A stretch of 64,000 nt of DNA from CAZUMJ01 sp964621605 (GCA_964621605.1 CAZUMJ010000016.1:1-64000); one strand, 5' to 3'; shown: positions 36,907 to 46,104, numbered from the stretch's first letter. Notes: a model not told the origin generated them from the letters alone. A program made the numbers and translations.

Positions 36907-37688
36907 CCCAAGCGCTTCCGCCGGCGCCGCTCCACCACCAGGCCGATCAAGATGCTTGCGGCGTAGAAGACGCACATCGGCAGCGCAAGGAACAAGAAGG
37001 TGAAAGGGTCGGCGCTCGGGGTGATCACCGCTGCGATGACGAAGATGATCACCACCGCGTAGCGCCACTGCTTGATGAGCGTCCGCACGTGCATCAGGTT
37101 CATCAGCATCAGCGAGACGAGCACCACCGGGAACTCGAACGCCGCCCCGAACGCGAGCATCATCCACGCCAGCAGGGTGACGTACTTCTCGGGGCTGTAC
37201 GCATAGACGTAGCTGCCGCCACCGAGCGACTGCAGCCAGTTCAGCGCGAGCGGGAAGGTCACATAGGCGACCGCGGCACCCCCGAGGAACAGCAGGAAGG
37301 TCGGACCGATGAAGGCCAGGGCGTAGCGCCGCTCGTTGGAGTAGAGCCCGGGCGCCACGAATCGCCACAACTGGAACAGGATCACAGGCATCGCGATCGC
37401 GATTGCCAGATACGAGGCGATGCGGATCTGGAAGGTCAGTGGGAGCAGCGGATCGTTCACGAGGAACTGGCCGTTGCCGTTCAGGTTCTCGAGGCACTTG
37501 CCCTTGCAGACTTCTTCGAGCGGGCGCGACAGGAACGAGAGCACCGGGTGGAACAGGAACCAGCCGGCCACCGCGGCGATCGTGATCGCCACCGCGCAGA
37601 TGATGATGCGGTTGCGGAGCTCCTTGAGGTGCTCCAACAGCGACATCTGGCCGCCCGGAGCCTCGCGAGGGTGCGACGTGTCACTCAT
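36903..37688 (-). CDS. tatC: Twin-arginine translocase subunit TatC
   Basis: 261 residues with six membrane helices. The family motif MSLLEHLKELRNRI is at the N-terminus and RRYALAFIGPTFLLFLGGA in the centre. It forms the receptor for folded proteins with twin-arginine signal peptides. The last residues are strongly basic. It is coupled to the helicase gene downstream and follows the TatB-like gene after 21 bases. Confidence 0.96.
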   Translation of the reverse strand: MSDTSHPREAPGGQMSLLEHLKELRNRIIICAVAITIAAVAGWFLFHPVLSFLSRPLEEVCKGKCLENLNGNGQFLVNDPLLPLTFQIRIASYLAIAIAMPVILFQLWRFVAPGLYSNERRYALAFIGPTFLLFLGGAAVAYVTFPLALNWLQSLGGGSYVYAYSPEKYVTLLAWMMLAFGAAFEFPVVLVSLMLMNLMHVRTLIKQWRYAVVIIFVIAAVITPSADPFTFLFLALPMCVFYAASILIGLVVERRRRKRLG

Positions 37689-37709
37689 CGAATCGACACC
37701 GAGTCAGGA

Positions 37710-38036
37710 TCAGGCGTCTGTCCCGGAGGCGTCGGGCGCCTCGGGGCCGTGTGCCACCACGCCAGGCGGTTCGTCTCCGACCGTGGCACCGCTGGACTGC
37801 GAGGGCGAGCTGGCCGGGAGTTCACCGGTCGGGTGCAGCACCTCACGCACCGTCGACGCGCCGGTCGTGTCATCCATCGCCTGGCGGAGCTCCTGCTGGA
37901 AGCCGTCGGACACACGACGGAGCTCGCCCATCACCTTTCCGACCTTGCGTGCGATCTCGGGAAGCTTCTCAGGGCCGAGAACGATCATGGCGATGAACGC
38001 CACGAACAGCATCTTCTCGGGCGCGAGGTTCAGCAC
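37710..38036 (-). CDS. Twin-arginine translocase TatA/TatB-family subunit
   Basis: 108 residues. One N-terminal membrane helix (KMLFVAFIAMIVLG) leads into the hinge GPEKLPE and an amphipathic helix (IARKVGKVMGELRRV), followed by an acidic Pro/Ser-rich tail. The hinge LGPEKLP resembles TatB more than TatA. It works with TatC in the membrane. A second TatA-type gene was not found here. Confidence 0.9.
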   Translation of the reverse strand: MLNLAPEKMLFVAFIAMIVLGPEKLPEIARKVGKVMGELRRVSDGFQQELRQAMDDTTGASTVREVLHPTGELPASSPSQSSGATVGDEPPGVVAHGPEAPDASGTDA

Positions 38037-38067
38037 CGGGCCACTCTACCGGGCGTCCCATGCTGGC

Positions 38068-38271
38068 TCAGCGGTCGTCGAGGGAGCTCAGCCGGCTGCG
38101 CGCCACCTGGGCCTCGGCCTGGACACGCGCGACTGCGACTCTGACGTCGGAGAACTGCTCCAACTCATCGCGGACCGCGGCCCTGAGCGTGCCGGCCCGA
38201 ACGGCGAGCACACAGATCGCCGCCGCGCCAAGGATCAGCAGCGCTGGCGGAACGGCCCAGAGGAACACCAC
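38068..38271 (-). CDS. Small single-pass membrane protein, unknown
   Basis: 67 residues: an N-terminal membrane helix (about 4-24) followed by a charged amphipathic helix that could form a coiled coil (LRAAVRDELEQFSDVRVAVARV). It sits 31 bases before the TatB-like gene and 4 bases after a zinc-ribbon gene, all on the minus strand, so it is probably in their transcript. No family recognised. Confidence 0.6.
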   Translation of the reverse strand: MVFLWAVPPALLILGAAAICVLAVRAGTLRAAVRDELEQFSDVRVAVARVQAEAQVARSRLSSLDDR

Positions 38272-38275
38272 GCTG

Positions 38276-38605
38276 CTAGCGCCCTTCGGCCAGCAGGGTG
38301 TCGAACCACGCGTCGTCGTTGCTCAGGAGCTGGTGGAAGTCCAAGAGGTCATCGTGGCAGATGGCCGGCCCGACGTGCTCCTCAGCGAGCTCGGCCGGAA
38401 GGTGCCACAGCGAGACCGGTGACCCGGACGACGCCAGCAGCTCCACGAGACGGGACTCGACCTGCCTGGCAACGGGGCTGTGGCACGTCGGGCACCGAAA
38501 CGCATAGGAGGAGCGCTGATCGTCGAGACAGACACGCACGAGCACGTCGCCCGGCGCGAGCTCGATATCGCCACAGTCGTTGCACGTCGCCCTGATGACA
38601 GCCAC
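38276..38605 (-). CDS. Small zinc-ribbon protein, unknown function
   Basis: 109 residues. Two CxxC pairs (CNDCGD near 8-13 and CPTCHS near 40-45) enclose a beta hairpin, a classical zinc ribbon. The C-terminal half is helical (AICHDDLLDFHQLLSNDDAWFDTLL). The start is GTG 38605, with GGAGG five bases upstream at 38611-38615. It heads the run leading into the tat genes. Function unknown. Confidence 0.68.
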   Translation of the reverse strand: MAVIRATCNDCGDIELAPGDVLVRVCLDDQRSSYAFRCPTCHSPVARQVESRLVELLASSGSPVSLWHLPAELAEEHVGPAICHDDLLDFHQLLSNDDAWFDTLLAEGR

Positions 38606-38711
38606 CGCGTCCTCCAGACACAATCTCCTGAAGTGGTTTCGGCGCAAGCTGCGATGGGGTTTAGGGCAAGTTCGTCGAGCTGGAGCTGCAGCGGCTTGTT
38701 CCACGTGCAAA

Positions 38712-39422
38712 ATGACCGTCATGGAACCAGGTGGCGAGTCGGGGCCGATCCGCTTCGCGCACCGCGGGGCACGCGCCCACGCACCTGAGAACACCTTGCA
38801 GGCCTTCGTGCACGGGCTGCGCATGGGTGCGACCGCACTGGAGAGCGATGCGTGGATGACCCGAGACGGTGCGGTCGTCCTCCTCCACGACGGCGTGGTT
38901 CCGGGTACGCGCCGACCGCTGCACACCGCCGATCGTGCCGACCTTCCGCCATGGGTACCGACGCTTGCGGAGCTCTACGCCGCGTGCGGCACCGAGGTCG
39001 AGCTCTCGCTGGACGTCAAGGATCCGCGAGCGTTTCGGGCGGTGCGCGCCGTCGCGATCGCCGCAGATGCCCTCCCACGGCTGTGGGTCTGCGACACCGA
39101 CCTCGCTCGAGTCTGCCGCTGGGCCGGTGAGGCACCCGACGCCCGACTGGTCGCGTCGCTCCGCATCGACCGCGTCCGTCGAGACGTCGACGGCACGCTC
39201 GAGTCTCTGCAGCGCGCTGGTGTTGCGGCGTTGAACCTTCGAGGCCCGAACTGGACGCCCCAGCTCGTCCGGCGCTGCCACGCTGCCGGTCTCGCCGCGT
39301 TCGCCTGGGATCTGCAGTCGCTCTCGGCGCTGCGGCGCTGTGCCCGTTGGGGCATCGACGCGGTGTACAGCGATCACAGCGACCTGCTGCGGGTGCTCGG
39401 ATCAGAGACCACCGAGGCGTGA
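38712..39422 (+). CDS. Glycerophosphodiester phosphodiesterase
   Basis: 236 residues with the GDPD TIM-barrel. The motif AHRGARAHAPENT carries H17-R18 and E26-N27; the metal-binding stretch LESDAWMTRDGAVVLLHD and the C-terminal WGIDAVYSDH are present. It hydrolyses glycerophosphodiesters to glycerol-3-phosphate and an alcohol. No signal peptide. It is the only plus-strand gene inside the long minus-strand block, and its 3' end overlaps the signal peptidase gene by 21 bases. The start is ATG 38712 or ATG 38721. Confidence 0.9.
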   Translation: MTVMEPGGESGPIRFAHRGARAHAPENTLQAFVHGLRMGATALESDAWMTRDGAVVLLHDGVVPGTRRPLHTADRADLPPWVPTLAELYAACGTEVELSLDVKDPRAFRAVRAVAIAADALPRLWVCDTDLARVCRWAGEAPDARLVASLRIDRVRRDVDGTLESLQRAGVAALNLRGPNWTPQLVRRCHAAGLAAFAWDLQSLSALRRCARWGIDAVYSDHSDLLRVLGSETTEA

Positions 39423-40151
39423 CGGGGGCCAGATGCGCACAAAGGCACGCCCGACGATGCTCTGCTCCGAGATCGGCCCGAAGCAGCGACTGTCCCCGGA
39501 ATGGTTGCGGTTGTCCCCCATGACGAACACCTCGCCCTTCGGCACGGTGAACACGCCCGGGAAGCCGCACCCGATCGGCTGCGGCTCTGTCGTCGCACCA
39601 GGCGCTAGGTACGGCTCCGTGAGCTGACGGCCGTTGATGTAGACGTGATCGGAACGGATCTCGATCGTGTCGCCACCTACCGCAACGACGCGCTTGATCA
39701 GGTCGTCGATGTGGAAGAGCACCGCGCAGTTCGCCCACACGGGGGTGCTGCGGTGCGCCACCGCCGGATCGGGATCGCACGAGGGGCGCGTGAACACCAC
39801 CACGTCACCGCGGTGCACGTCGTGAAGCTTGTACGAGAGCTTGTTGACCACGACGCGGTCGCCCACCTTCAGGGTGGGGTACATCGAGATCGAGGGAATG
39901 CGGAACGGCTGGAACAAGAAGGTGTTGACGAGGAACGAGACCGTGAGCGCCGCCACGATCGCGATGGCCCACTCGACCATGCTGCGCAGCGGGCTGACCT
40001 TGGCGCGTCGACGGCGACCGGGCCGAAGCTGCACGGGCGAGAAGTCGAGGCCGTCGGGCGTGCGGTCGGCCTCGATCGGCGCGGGCCCCGGCTCATCGAA
40101 CGGAGATGCGTCCTCGGAGCGTTGGGGAGGCTCGGAGGAGAGGTCGGTCAC
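39402..40151 (-). CDS. lepB: Type I signal peptidase
   Basis: 249 residues. A Pro-rich cytoplasmic N-terminus and one membrane helix (about 60-78) are followed by the catalytic S89 (PSISMYPTL), the general base K153 (KRVVAVGG) and the box GDNRNHSGDSR. It cleaves signal peptides from exported proteins, which fits its place near the tat genes. The start is GTG 40151. Its -10 box contains the stop codon of pafC. Confidence 0.95.
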   Translation of the reverse strand: MTDLSSEPPQRSEDASPFDEPGPAPIEADRTPDGLDFSPVQLRPGRRRRAKVSPLRSMVEWAIAIVAALTVSFLVNTFLFQPFRIPSISMYPTLKVGDRVVVNKLSYKLHDVHRGDVVVFTRPSCDPDPAVAHRSTPVWANCAVLFHIDDLIKRVVAVGGDTIEIRSDHVYINGRQLTEPYLAPGATTEPQPIGCGFPGVFTVPKGEVFVMGDNRNHSGDSRCFGPISEQSIVGRAFVRIWPPSRLGGL

Positions 40152-40160
40152 AGGGAGCCG

Positions 40161-40166
40161 ATGCTA
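40161..40166 (-). promoter_or_regulatory. -10-like TAGCAT that begins with the pafC stop codon
   Basis: The stop TAG of pafC (40166-40164) forms the first half; the lepB GTG follows 9 bases later. Confidence 0.38.
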
Positions 40167-41144
40167 GCCCTGGACCTCACCAACCGCGAACGCGTCGTAG
40201 CGAGCCAGGATCCGCCGGGCTGCCTCGGCACGGACGTCGACATCCCCCGGCTCCTCACCTTGCGCAACCACCGTCGCGCCCGGACCGAGCTGCAGGAGCA
40301 ACCGCTCCAACCAGGCTCGTCCCGCTACGGGCACCCGCACGCGCAGATGGTCGCCGGATGCTTCCACCGAGGAGGTGGGGATGGTGCCGACGATCCACGC
40401 CTGCTCCGGCGGAAGGTCGATCAGCACCGTCGGCAGGTCGCCGCTCACCAGGGCTGCTTCGAAGGGCTCACCCTGCTCAGGCTGCACCTCTGCGGGGCTT
40501 GCAAGCAGGTGGGCCTCGACAATCCGATCGACGCGGAACACGCGCTCGTCCTCCGCCCGGTGGCAGTACCCGGAGAGGTACCAATGGCCGTCGCGCGCCC
40601 ACAGCGCCCAAGGGTCGACGACCCGCTCCAGCCGAGCATCGCGAGCATTCGAGTAGTGATCGAGCCTCACCTGGCGTGCCTCGCGAAGCGCCGTGCGCAG
40701 CGTGCGCATGACTGCATCGGTCGCGTCGCCCAGGCGCACGTCGACGACCGTCTCGAGATCTACTCCGAGGGTCACCGCGAGCTTCTGCAGCGCGCCGCGC
40801 AACGCGACGGTGTCCTCACCGGATTCGCCCGGGGATGCGAGCAGACCCGCACCCGCCGCCAGGAGCGATAGCCCCTCCTCGGCCGTCAGGCGGAGCGGAC
40901 GGCGGAAGACCTCGGCAAACCGCAGGTGCACCCGGTCGTCGAAGAGCTGCACTTCGATGAGCTCATCCGGCGTGAACGGATAGCGGCCGACCAGGTAGAT
41001 GACGTTGAGGTCTGCCGTCAGCTGGGCTCGGGTGACCCCGAAGCGCGCGCAGATCTCGGGGATGGGTGCGCCGTCGTCGTGCGAGGCGATCCACGGGATC
41101 ATGGCGAGGACGCGACGCAGGCGCTGTGGAGCCGTCATGGTCAT
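40164..41144 (-). CDS. pafC: WYL-domain transcriptional regulator PafC
   Basis: 326 residues. An N-terminal winged helix-turn-helix (residues 5-65) precedes a WYL domain (RDGHWYLSGYCHRAEDERVFRVDRI) and a C-terminal WCX-like region. In mycobacteria PafB and PafC form the activator of the RecA/LexA-independent DNA damage response. Its start overlaps the pafB stop by four bases (ATGA), consistent with making a 1:1 complex. Named by homology and by position after pafA. Confidence 0.88.
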   Translation of the reverse strand: MTMTAPQRLRRVLAMIPWIASHDDGAPIPEICARFGVTRAQLTADLNVIYLVGRYPFTPDELIEVQLFDDRVHLRFAEVFRRPLRLTAEEGLSLLAAGAGLLASPGESGEDTVALRGALQKLAVTLGVDLETVVDVRLGDATDAVMRTLRTALREARQVRLDHYSNARDARLERVVDPWALWARDGHWYLSGYCHRAEDERVFRVDRIVEAHLLASPAEVQPEQGEPFEAALVSGDLPTVLIDLPPEQAWIVGTIPTSSVEASGDHLRVRVPVAGRAWLERLLLQLGPGATVVAQGEEPGDVDVRAEAARRILARYDAFAVGEVQG

Positions 41145-42082
41145 GGTGTGACGTCCTCCCCCGCGCAGCTGCGGAGCCACTCGATCACCTCGTCGCGTAC
41201 CGCTGCAGGACTGAGGACCACCGCGTGCTCCAGAAGGTCGAGTAGCCATCCTCGGAAGCCGTCGGGGTTCGTGACCAGGACGCGCAACACGACTGAGCCG
41301 TCGCTCGCGACCTTCTCGACTTCCGCGCCTTGCAGCGTCTGCCGGGCGACCGCTGCGAGTGCCGCGTCGACCTGTACACGCACCTCGATCGGGTCCTCCA
41401 CGCCGATGAGCCAGGGCTCGAGCGGCGTCGTCTCGACCTCGATCGCAGCAAACGCACCGGGAGGCCCGACCGGCTCCACGGGTGCTTCGATGCGGTCGAG
41501 GCGATAGGTGCGGGATTCCGAACGCAACAGGTCGTAGCCGAGCAGGTACCAACGGCCGCGCGTGAACCGCAAACGAGCCGGCCGCACCTCCCGAGCCACA
41601 CCGCCGGTCATGATGCGGACGACGCGGTGATCGGTCACGGCGGCGAAGAGCACCTGCAGGTTCGGGTCGCTCGGCAGCCGCGCCTCGGCTGTCGCGTACT
41701 CGTCCAAGCCCTCGGCGGGTGTACCACCCAGCTTCCACAACCCGCCGAGTTGCACGTCATCCTCGATGCGCACCGCCCGAGCAGCAAGGTGCAACGCTGC
41801 CAGCTCGTCTTCGGTCAGCCCCGCATCCGGCAGGTAGTAGTCCTTCGCGAGGATGCGGTACCCCTGTACCGGCTGCGCGGGGTCCGCGACCTCCTCCATG
41901 CTGAGCGGGACGCCCATCTCACGAAGCGCATCCTTGTCTCGCTCGAACTGACGACGGAACGACGCTCGCTCCTGCGGATACCCGGGAACCCGTTGGCGGA
42001 GCTCCTCCGCGGTCAACGGCCGTTCGGTGTAGAGCAATGCCGCGGTGAGGTTCAGCAGTCGTTCGAGCTTGGCGTCGGCCAT
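41141..42082 (-). CDS. pafB: WYL-domain transcriptional regulator PafB
   Basis: 313 residues with the same architecture as PafC: a helix-turn-helix at 5-60 (LERLLNLTAALLYTERPLTAEELRQ) and a WYL domain (RGRWYLLGYDLLRSESRTYRLDRI). It is the partner of PafC in the DNA-damage regulator. ATG 42082 is chosen, with AGGAG about 6 bases upstream; the frame is open upstream without similarity. It follows the DUF3866 gene after 35 bases. Confidence 0.88.
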   Translation of the reverse strand: MADAKLERLLNLTAALLYTERPLTAEELRQRVPGYPQERASFRRQFERDKDALREMGVPLSMEEVADPAQPVQGYRILAKDYYLPDAGLTEDELAALHLAARAVRIEDDVQLGGLWKLGGTPAEGLDEYATAEARLPSDPNLQVLFAAVTDHRVVRIMTGGVAREVRPARLRFTRGRWYLLGYDLLRSESRTYRLDRIEAPVEPVGPPGAFAAIEVETTPLEPWLIGVEDPIEVRVQVDAALAAVARQTLQGAEVEKVASDGSVVLRVLVTNPDGFRGWLLDLLEHAVVLSPAAVRDEVIEWLRSCAGEDVTP

Positions 42083-42117
42083 GTCCGCTCCTGGCGAGGG
42101 GCTCGGGCCGCAGCAGC

Positions 42118-43152
42118 CTACGGCGACGCGAACGTGCTGGCGTGCGTTCCCGCCGCCACGGCACATGCGAAGAAGAGCGGATCTTCGGCGACCGTACGCC
42201 CCATCGTGCGGATGCTCAGGTCGAACGATGCGAGCACCGCCGCCGGGTCGACGATCTCGACGGGCAGCACGCGATGGCGGCATCCATGCTCGTCGAGGGT
42301 GTCGATGAGCTCCATCGGAACGGGCACGTCAGCGGACACCCTCGCCAATGTCAGCACCCCATGCGCGTGGTGGCTGACCCCGCGGTGGCGGTCGCGCTCG
42401 TCGGAGGAAGACGCCCGCACGCAGAAGATGGGGCGTCCCCCGAGCGCCTCAGTGGTGTCGAGCACGGACGCCGCCTCCAGCGCCGTGGTGCCGAGGGCGG
42501 ATGCCGTGCCGACGACACCCGGGCCCATGCCGACCACGATGACCTCAGCACCCAGCGTGTGCCGAGCGAGGCTCAGCGCGGATGGGACGCCCACCGCCTC
42601 GAGGTCACCCCCGAAGGCGTGCCCGGCGGTGACCGTGCCGACCAGCAACCTTCTCGCGACAAGGTCTGCCACGAGGTCACTGAGGGCGAGCGGCAGCGCG
42701 CCCCCGTCGGTCATCACGTAGGCGACGCGCGCTGCGGGGCACCGGGCGGCGATCGCGGCCACGACGACGCCCACCTGGCTGTGGAGCGTGCAGGCGACGA
42801 CGGGCACGCCACCCAGGTCCCACGACACGTCGGGCTGGTCCTCGGTTGCCGCACCGGTGTCGCACTGCAGACTCGTGTAACGCAGCTTCATGATGTGGCC
42901 ACGGCCGGGAATCTCGACCTCCGGGCGTGTCAGGTTCGCATGTACGACCTGCCATCCCCCGGTGCCCAGCCCGAGACGGACAGCCGTGTCGTTGAAGAGC
43001 ACCTCGTCGCCGACCTCCACACGGCCGAGCAGCTGCGTCAGCACGTAGGCGCGCTCGGGTTCCGGCGCGCTCGCGTCCGAGAGGGCAACGCGTTGCAGGC
43101 CCGGCCGCTCTCTCAGGATGCGGGCCACACGGCCGCGCCGCATCGAGGGCAT
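42118..43152 (-). CDS. DUF3866 family protein, coupled to pafA
   Basis: 344 residues, soluble, no signal peptide. The N-terminal 90 residues look like a beta domain (VGDEVLFNDTAVRLGLGTGGWQ); the rest alternates strands and helices with glycine-rich turns (VIVVGMGPGVVGTASALG, LLVGTVTAGHAFGGD), compatible with a nucleotide- or ligand-binding fold. DUF3866 has no known function. The ATG at 43152 shares one base with the pafA stop (TGATG), so expression is tied to the Pup ligase. I assign the family from memory of its sequence pattern. Confidence 0.78.
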   Translation of the reverse strand: MPSMRRGRVARILRERPGLQRVALSDASAPEPERAYVLTQLLGRVEVGDEVLFNDTAVRLGLGTGGWQVVHANLTRPEVEIPGRGHIMKLRYTSLQCDTGAATEDQPDVSWDLGGVPVVACTLHSQVGVVVAAIAARCPAARVAYVMTDGGALPLALSDLVADLVARRLLVGTVTAGHAFGGDLEAVGVPSALSLARHTLGAEVIVVGMGPGVVGTASALGTTALEAASVLDTTEALGGRPIFCVRASSSDERDRHRGVSHHAHGVLTLARVSADVPVPMELIDTLDEHGCRHRVLPVEIVDPAAVLASFDLSIRTMGRTVAEDPLFFACAVAAGTHASTFASP

Positions 43153-44510
43153 CAGAGCCCGGCGATGAGCTTGTCGACGCGCTCGTCGTGTGCCTTGAAC
43201 GGGTCCTTGCACAGCACCGTGCGCTGGGCCTGATCGTTGAGCTTCAGGTGCACCCAATCGACGGTGTAGTCACGCTTGCGTTCCTTCGCCCGCCGGATGA
43301 ACTCACCGCGCAGGCGCGCACGCGTCGTCTGCGGTGGCTCGTCGACCGCGCGGTCGATCTCTTCGTCGGTGCACATCCGGTCGACGAGTCCGCGTGCTTG
43401 CATGCGGTAGTACAGCCCACGGGCTCGACTCACGTCGTGATACTGGAGATCGAGCAGGCTGACCCGCGGGTCGGACAGCTCCAGGCCGTGGCGAGCGCGG
43501 TACGCCTCGATCAGCTTGTGCTTGATCACCCAGTCGCACTCACGGTCGAGCGACAACGGGTCCTTCTCGAGCCCGGTGAGACAGTGCTCCCACATCTCCA
43601 AGGCCTTCTGCTCCAGTGGCGGAAGGTCGCGGTTCGCGGCAAAGCGCAACGCCCGATTGAGGTACTCCCCCTGGATGTCGAGCGCGCTCGCCTCTCGGCC
43701 GTTTGCCAGCCGAACCTTGCGGGTGCACGTCGGGTCGTGGCTGATCTCGCGGATGGCGCGGATCGGGTTCTCGAGGGTGAGGTCGCGTAGCACCACCGTG
43801 GGTTCTTCGAGCATGTGCAGGAGGATGCTCACCGCACCCACCTTGAGGAACGTGGCGTACTCGCTCATGTTGGAGTCGCCGACGATCACGTGCAGACGTC
43901 GATAGCGCTCGGCATCGGCGTGCGGCTCGTCCCGGGTGTTGATGATGGGTCGTGAGCGCGTCGTGGCGCTCGACACGCCCTCCCACATGTGGTCGGCCCG
44001 TTGGCTGAGGCAGTACACCGTGCCGCGCGGTGTCGACAGCACCTTCCCGGCCCCGGCGATGAGCTGGCGCGAGATGAGGAATGGGATGAAGCGGTCGGCC
44101 AGGCGGGCGAACTCCCCGCGCCGGTCGATCAGGTAGTTCTCGTGGCAGCCGTAGGAGTTCCCGGCCGAGTCGGTGTTGTTCTTGAACAGGTAGACGACTC
44201 CGCGGATCCCCTCTTCGCGCAGGCGCTGTTCGGCGCTCTCGAGGAGCTGTTCGAGGATGCGCTCCCCTGCCTTGTCATGCACCACGAGGTCGTGCACCGA
44301 GTCGCACTCGGGCGTCGCGTACTCCGGGTGCGAGCCCACATCGAGATACAGCCGCGCCCCGTTTGCGAGGAAGACGTTGGACGAGCGTCCCCACGAGACG
44401 ACACGCCGGAACAGATACCGTGCGACCTCGTCCGGGCTGAGGCGACGCTGACCGTGGAGCGTGCAGGTCACGCCGTACTCGTTCTCGAGTCCGTAGATGC
44501 GCCGCTCCAT
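43152..44510 (-). CDS. pafA: Pup-protein ligase PafA
   Basis: 452 residues. It attaches the C-terminal glutamate of Pup to substrate lysines using ATP. Carboxylate-amine-ligase features are present: ENEYGVT near residue 10, the catalytic aspartate D57 in LYLDVGSHPEYATPECD, and the nucleotide site NSYGCHENYL. Because Pup here already ends in Glu, PafA could use it directly. TAGGGT lies 6 bases before the ATG with no Shine-Dalgarno. It is transcribed with DUF3866 and probably pafBC. Confidence 0.97.
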   Translation of the reverse strand: MERRIYGLENEYGVTCTLHGQRRLSPDEVARYLFRRVVSWGRSSNVFLANGARLYLDVGSHPEYATPECDSVHDLVVHDKAGERILEQLLESAEQRLREEGIRGVVYLFKNNTDSAGNSYGCHENYLIDRRGEFARLADRFIPFLISRQLIAGAGKVLSTPRGTVYCLSQRADHMWEGVSSATTRSRPIINTRDEPHADAERYRRLHVIVGDSNMSEYATFLKVGAVSILLHMLEEPTVVLRDLTLENPIRAIREISHDPTCTRKVRLANGREASALDIQGEYLNRALRFAANRDLPPLEQKALEMWEHCLTGLEKDPLSLDRECDWVIKHKLIEAYRARHGLELSDPRVSLLDLQYHDVSRARGLYYRMQARGLVDRMCTDEEIDRAVDEPPQTTRARLRGEFIRRAKERKRDYTVDWVHLKLNDQAQRTVLCKDPFKAHDERVDKLIAGL

Positions 44511-44516
44511 GGCGGC

Positions 44517-44522
44517 ACCCTA
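44517..44522 (-). promoter_or_regulatory. -10-like TAGGGT, 6 nt before pafA start
   Basis: Lies in the 80-base gap after prcA, so pafA may have its own start apart from the prc genes. Confidence 0.42.
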
Positions 44523-44590
44523 CCGGTGGCCGCTCACGACATGACGCACCCCTTCACGCCCGCGCTGCGCGCGCTGCGGCGGTGGCGCAG

Positions 44591-45286
44591 CTAGCTCACC
44601 TCGGGGTCGGACCCGAGGGCGGCTGCTACCTCGTCGTGAGTCAGCCGCCGGAAGCAACGGCGGACCCCGGCACGATCCAGGAGCGCGACCTCGAGGTCCG
44701 CGGCGCCCAGCGTGCGCTCGGGACCGGCGAGTGCCGTCGCCGCGGCCCGAACCGCGTCGTCGAGGTGCAGGTCGTCGGCCCACGCCGCCCGCAGGCGGTC
44801 GACGATGGGGTCTGTCTCACCGCCGAGCACGCTGCAATCTCGTTCGTCCATGACGGTGCCGTCGTAGAGGATGTGGAACAACTGGTCGTCGACGCGGTCA
44901 TGCCCGACCTCGGCCACCAGAATCTCAACCTCGAGCGGCTTCATCTCGTGGGTGAAGATCTGCCCGAGGATCTGGGCGTACTGGTTCGCCAGGCTACGGG
45001 CGTCGACATCCTCGCGGCTGAAGGAGTAGCCCTTCAGGTCGGCGTGGCGAACCCCGGCGATGCGGAGCTGGTCGAACTCGTTGTACTTGCCGACGCCTGC
45101 GAAGCCGATGCGGTCGTAGATCTCGCTCACCTTCCGCAGGGTGCTCGATGGGTTCTCGGCGCAGATCACGATGCCGGCTTCGCTCGTGAGCGCGACCAGG
45201 CTGCGGCCTCTGGCGATTCCCTTGCGTGCGTAGTCGGCCCGGTCCTTCATCACCTGCTCGGGCGCGACGTAGAAGGGCATCGTCAT
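44591..45286 (-). CDS. prcA: Proteasome alpha subunit
   Basis: 231 residues. It forms the outer rings of the 20S core and gates entry. Features are MPFYVAPEQVMKDRADYARKGIARGRS with the N-terminal gate, ENPSSTLRKVSEIYDRIGFA and a variable C-terminus. The ATG overlaps the prcB stop by four bases (ATGA), giving the conserved prcB-prcA order. Confidence 0.97.
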   Translation of the reverse strand: MTMPFYVAPEQVMKDRADYARKGIARGRSLVALTSEAGIVICAENPSSTLRKVSEIYDRIGFAGVGKYNEFDQLRIAGVRHADLKGYSFSREDVDARSLANQYAQILGQIFTHEMKPLEVEILVAEVGHDRVDDQLFHILYDGTVMDERDCSVLGGETDPIVDRLRAAWADDLHLDDAVRAAATALAGPERTLGAADLEVALLDRAGVRRCFRRLTHDEVAAALGSDPEVS

Positions 45287-46098
45287 GGCGTGTCTCCGGT
45301 GCTGGTCCGACCGCGGCGACGATCGGTGTCGGCCTGGAGCCGCGCGACTCGCTCCGACAACTCGGTGTCGTCGAGGCGCACGAACCCGTCTGCTGAGATG
45401 GTGGCCACGATCGGGAAGATTCCACGGCGTGGGTCGGGACCGCCCGTGGCGGAGTCTTCCTCGGCGGCGGTCATGAGCGCCTGCAGGACGAGATCGACGA
45501 CCTCGTCGCGACGCATGCCTTCGTGCCAGGAGAGCTTCAGCACGGTCGATGCGTGCAGCATGCCCGAGCCGGACGCGGTCACCTCGTGCTCCTCATAGCG
45601 ACCACCGGTGACGTCATACGCGAAGAGGCGACCCCGGCGGCGACGTGTGTCGTAGCCAGAGAAGATCGGCACCACGGCGAGCCCCTGCATCGCCGCAGGG
45701 AGGTTGGCGCGCACGAGTTGGCTGAGCTGATTCGCCTTGCCCTCGAGGCTGAGGGTCGCCCCTTCGACCTTCTCGTAGTGCTCGAGCTGCAGTTGGAAGA
45801 GGCGAACCATCTCGACTGCAGGACCTGCCGCACCAGCGATCGCGACCCCCGAGTAGTGGTCGGCGGGGAAGACCTTCTCGATGGTGGCGTGGCTGATGAG
45901 GTTGCCCGACGTTGCACGCCGGTCGCCCGCCATCACCACGCCGTCGCCGTACCGAGCAGCCAGCACCGTCGTGCCGTGCGGGATCTGCGCGGCGAAGGCC
46001 GATACGTCAACTGCTGGTGCGGCAGATGCGGTCCGGCGGAGAAGTTCGGCGAAGTCGGGACCGGGATCGTTCCCGGGATCGAACAGCGGCAGCGTCAC
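45283..46098 (-). CDS. prcB: Proteasome beta subunit
   Basis: 271 residues. It forms the inner catalytic rings. The propeptide ends at Gly42; autocleavage in HGTTVLAARY exposes nucleophile Thr43. The conserved Lys/Asp region (GDRRATSGNLI) and SGSGML are present. GTG 46098 is preceded by TAGCCT at 6 bases. It follows pup after 41 bases. Confidence 0.97.
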   Translation of the reverse strand: MTLPLFDPGNDPGPDFAELLRRTASAAPAVDVSAFAAQIPHGTTVLAARYGDGVVMAGDRRATSGNLISHATIEKVFPADHYSGVAIAGAAGPAVEMVRLFQLQLEHYEKVEGATLSLEGKANQLSQLVRANLPAAMQGLAVVPIFSGYDTRRRRGRLFAYDVTGGRYEEHEVTASGSGMLHASTVLKLSWHEGMRRDEVVDLVLQALMTAAEEDSATGGPDPRRGIFPIVATISADGFVRLDDTELSERVARLQADTDRRRGRTSTGDTP

Positions 46099-46104
46099 GT
46101 GGCG

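Noticed and set aside
36907..37497. N-terminal extension of the helicase frame across tatC
   Set aside because: It lies over tatC in another frame, and the GTG at 36906 with its GTGA overlap is the natural start.
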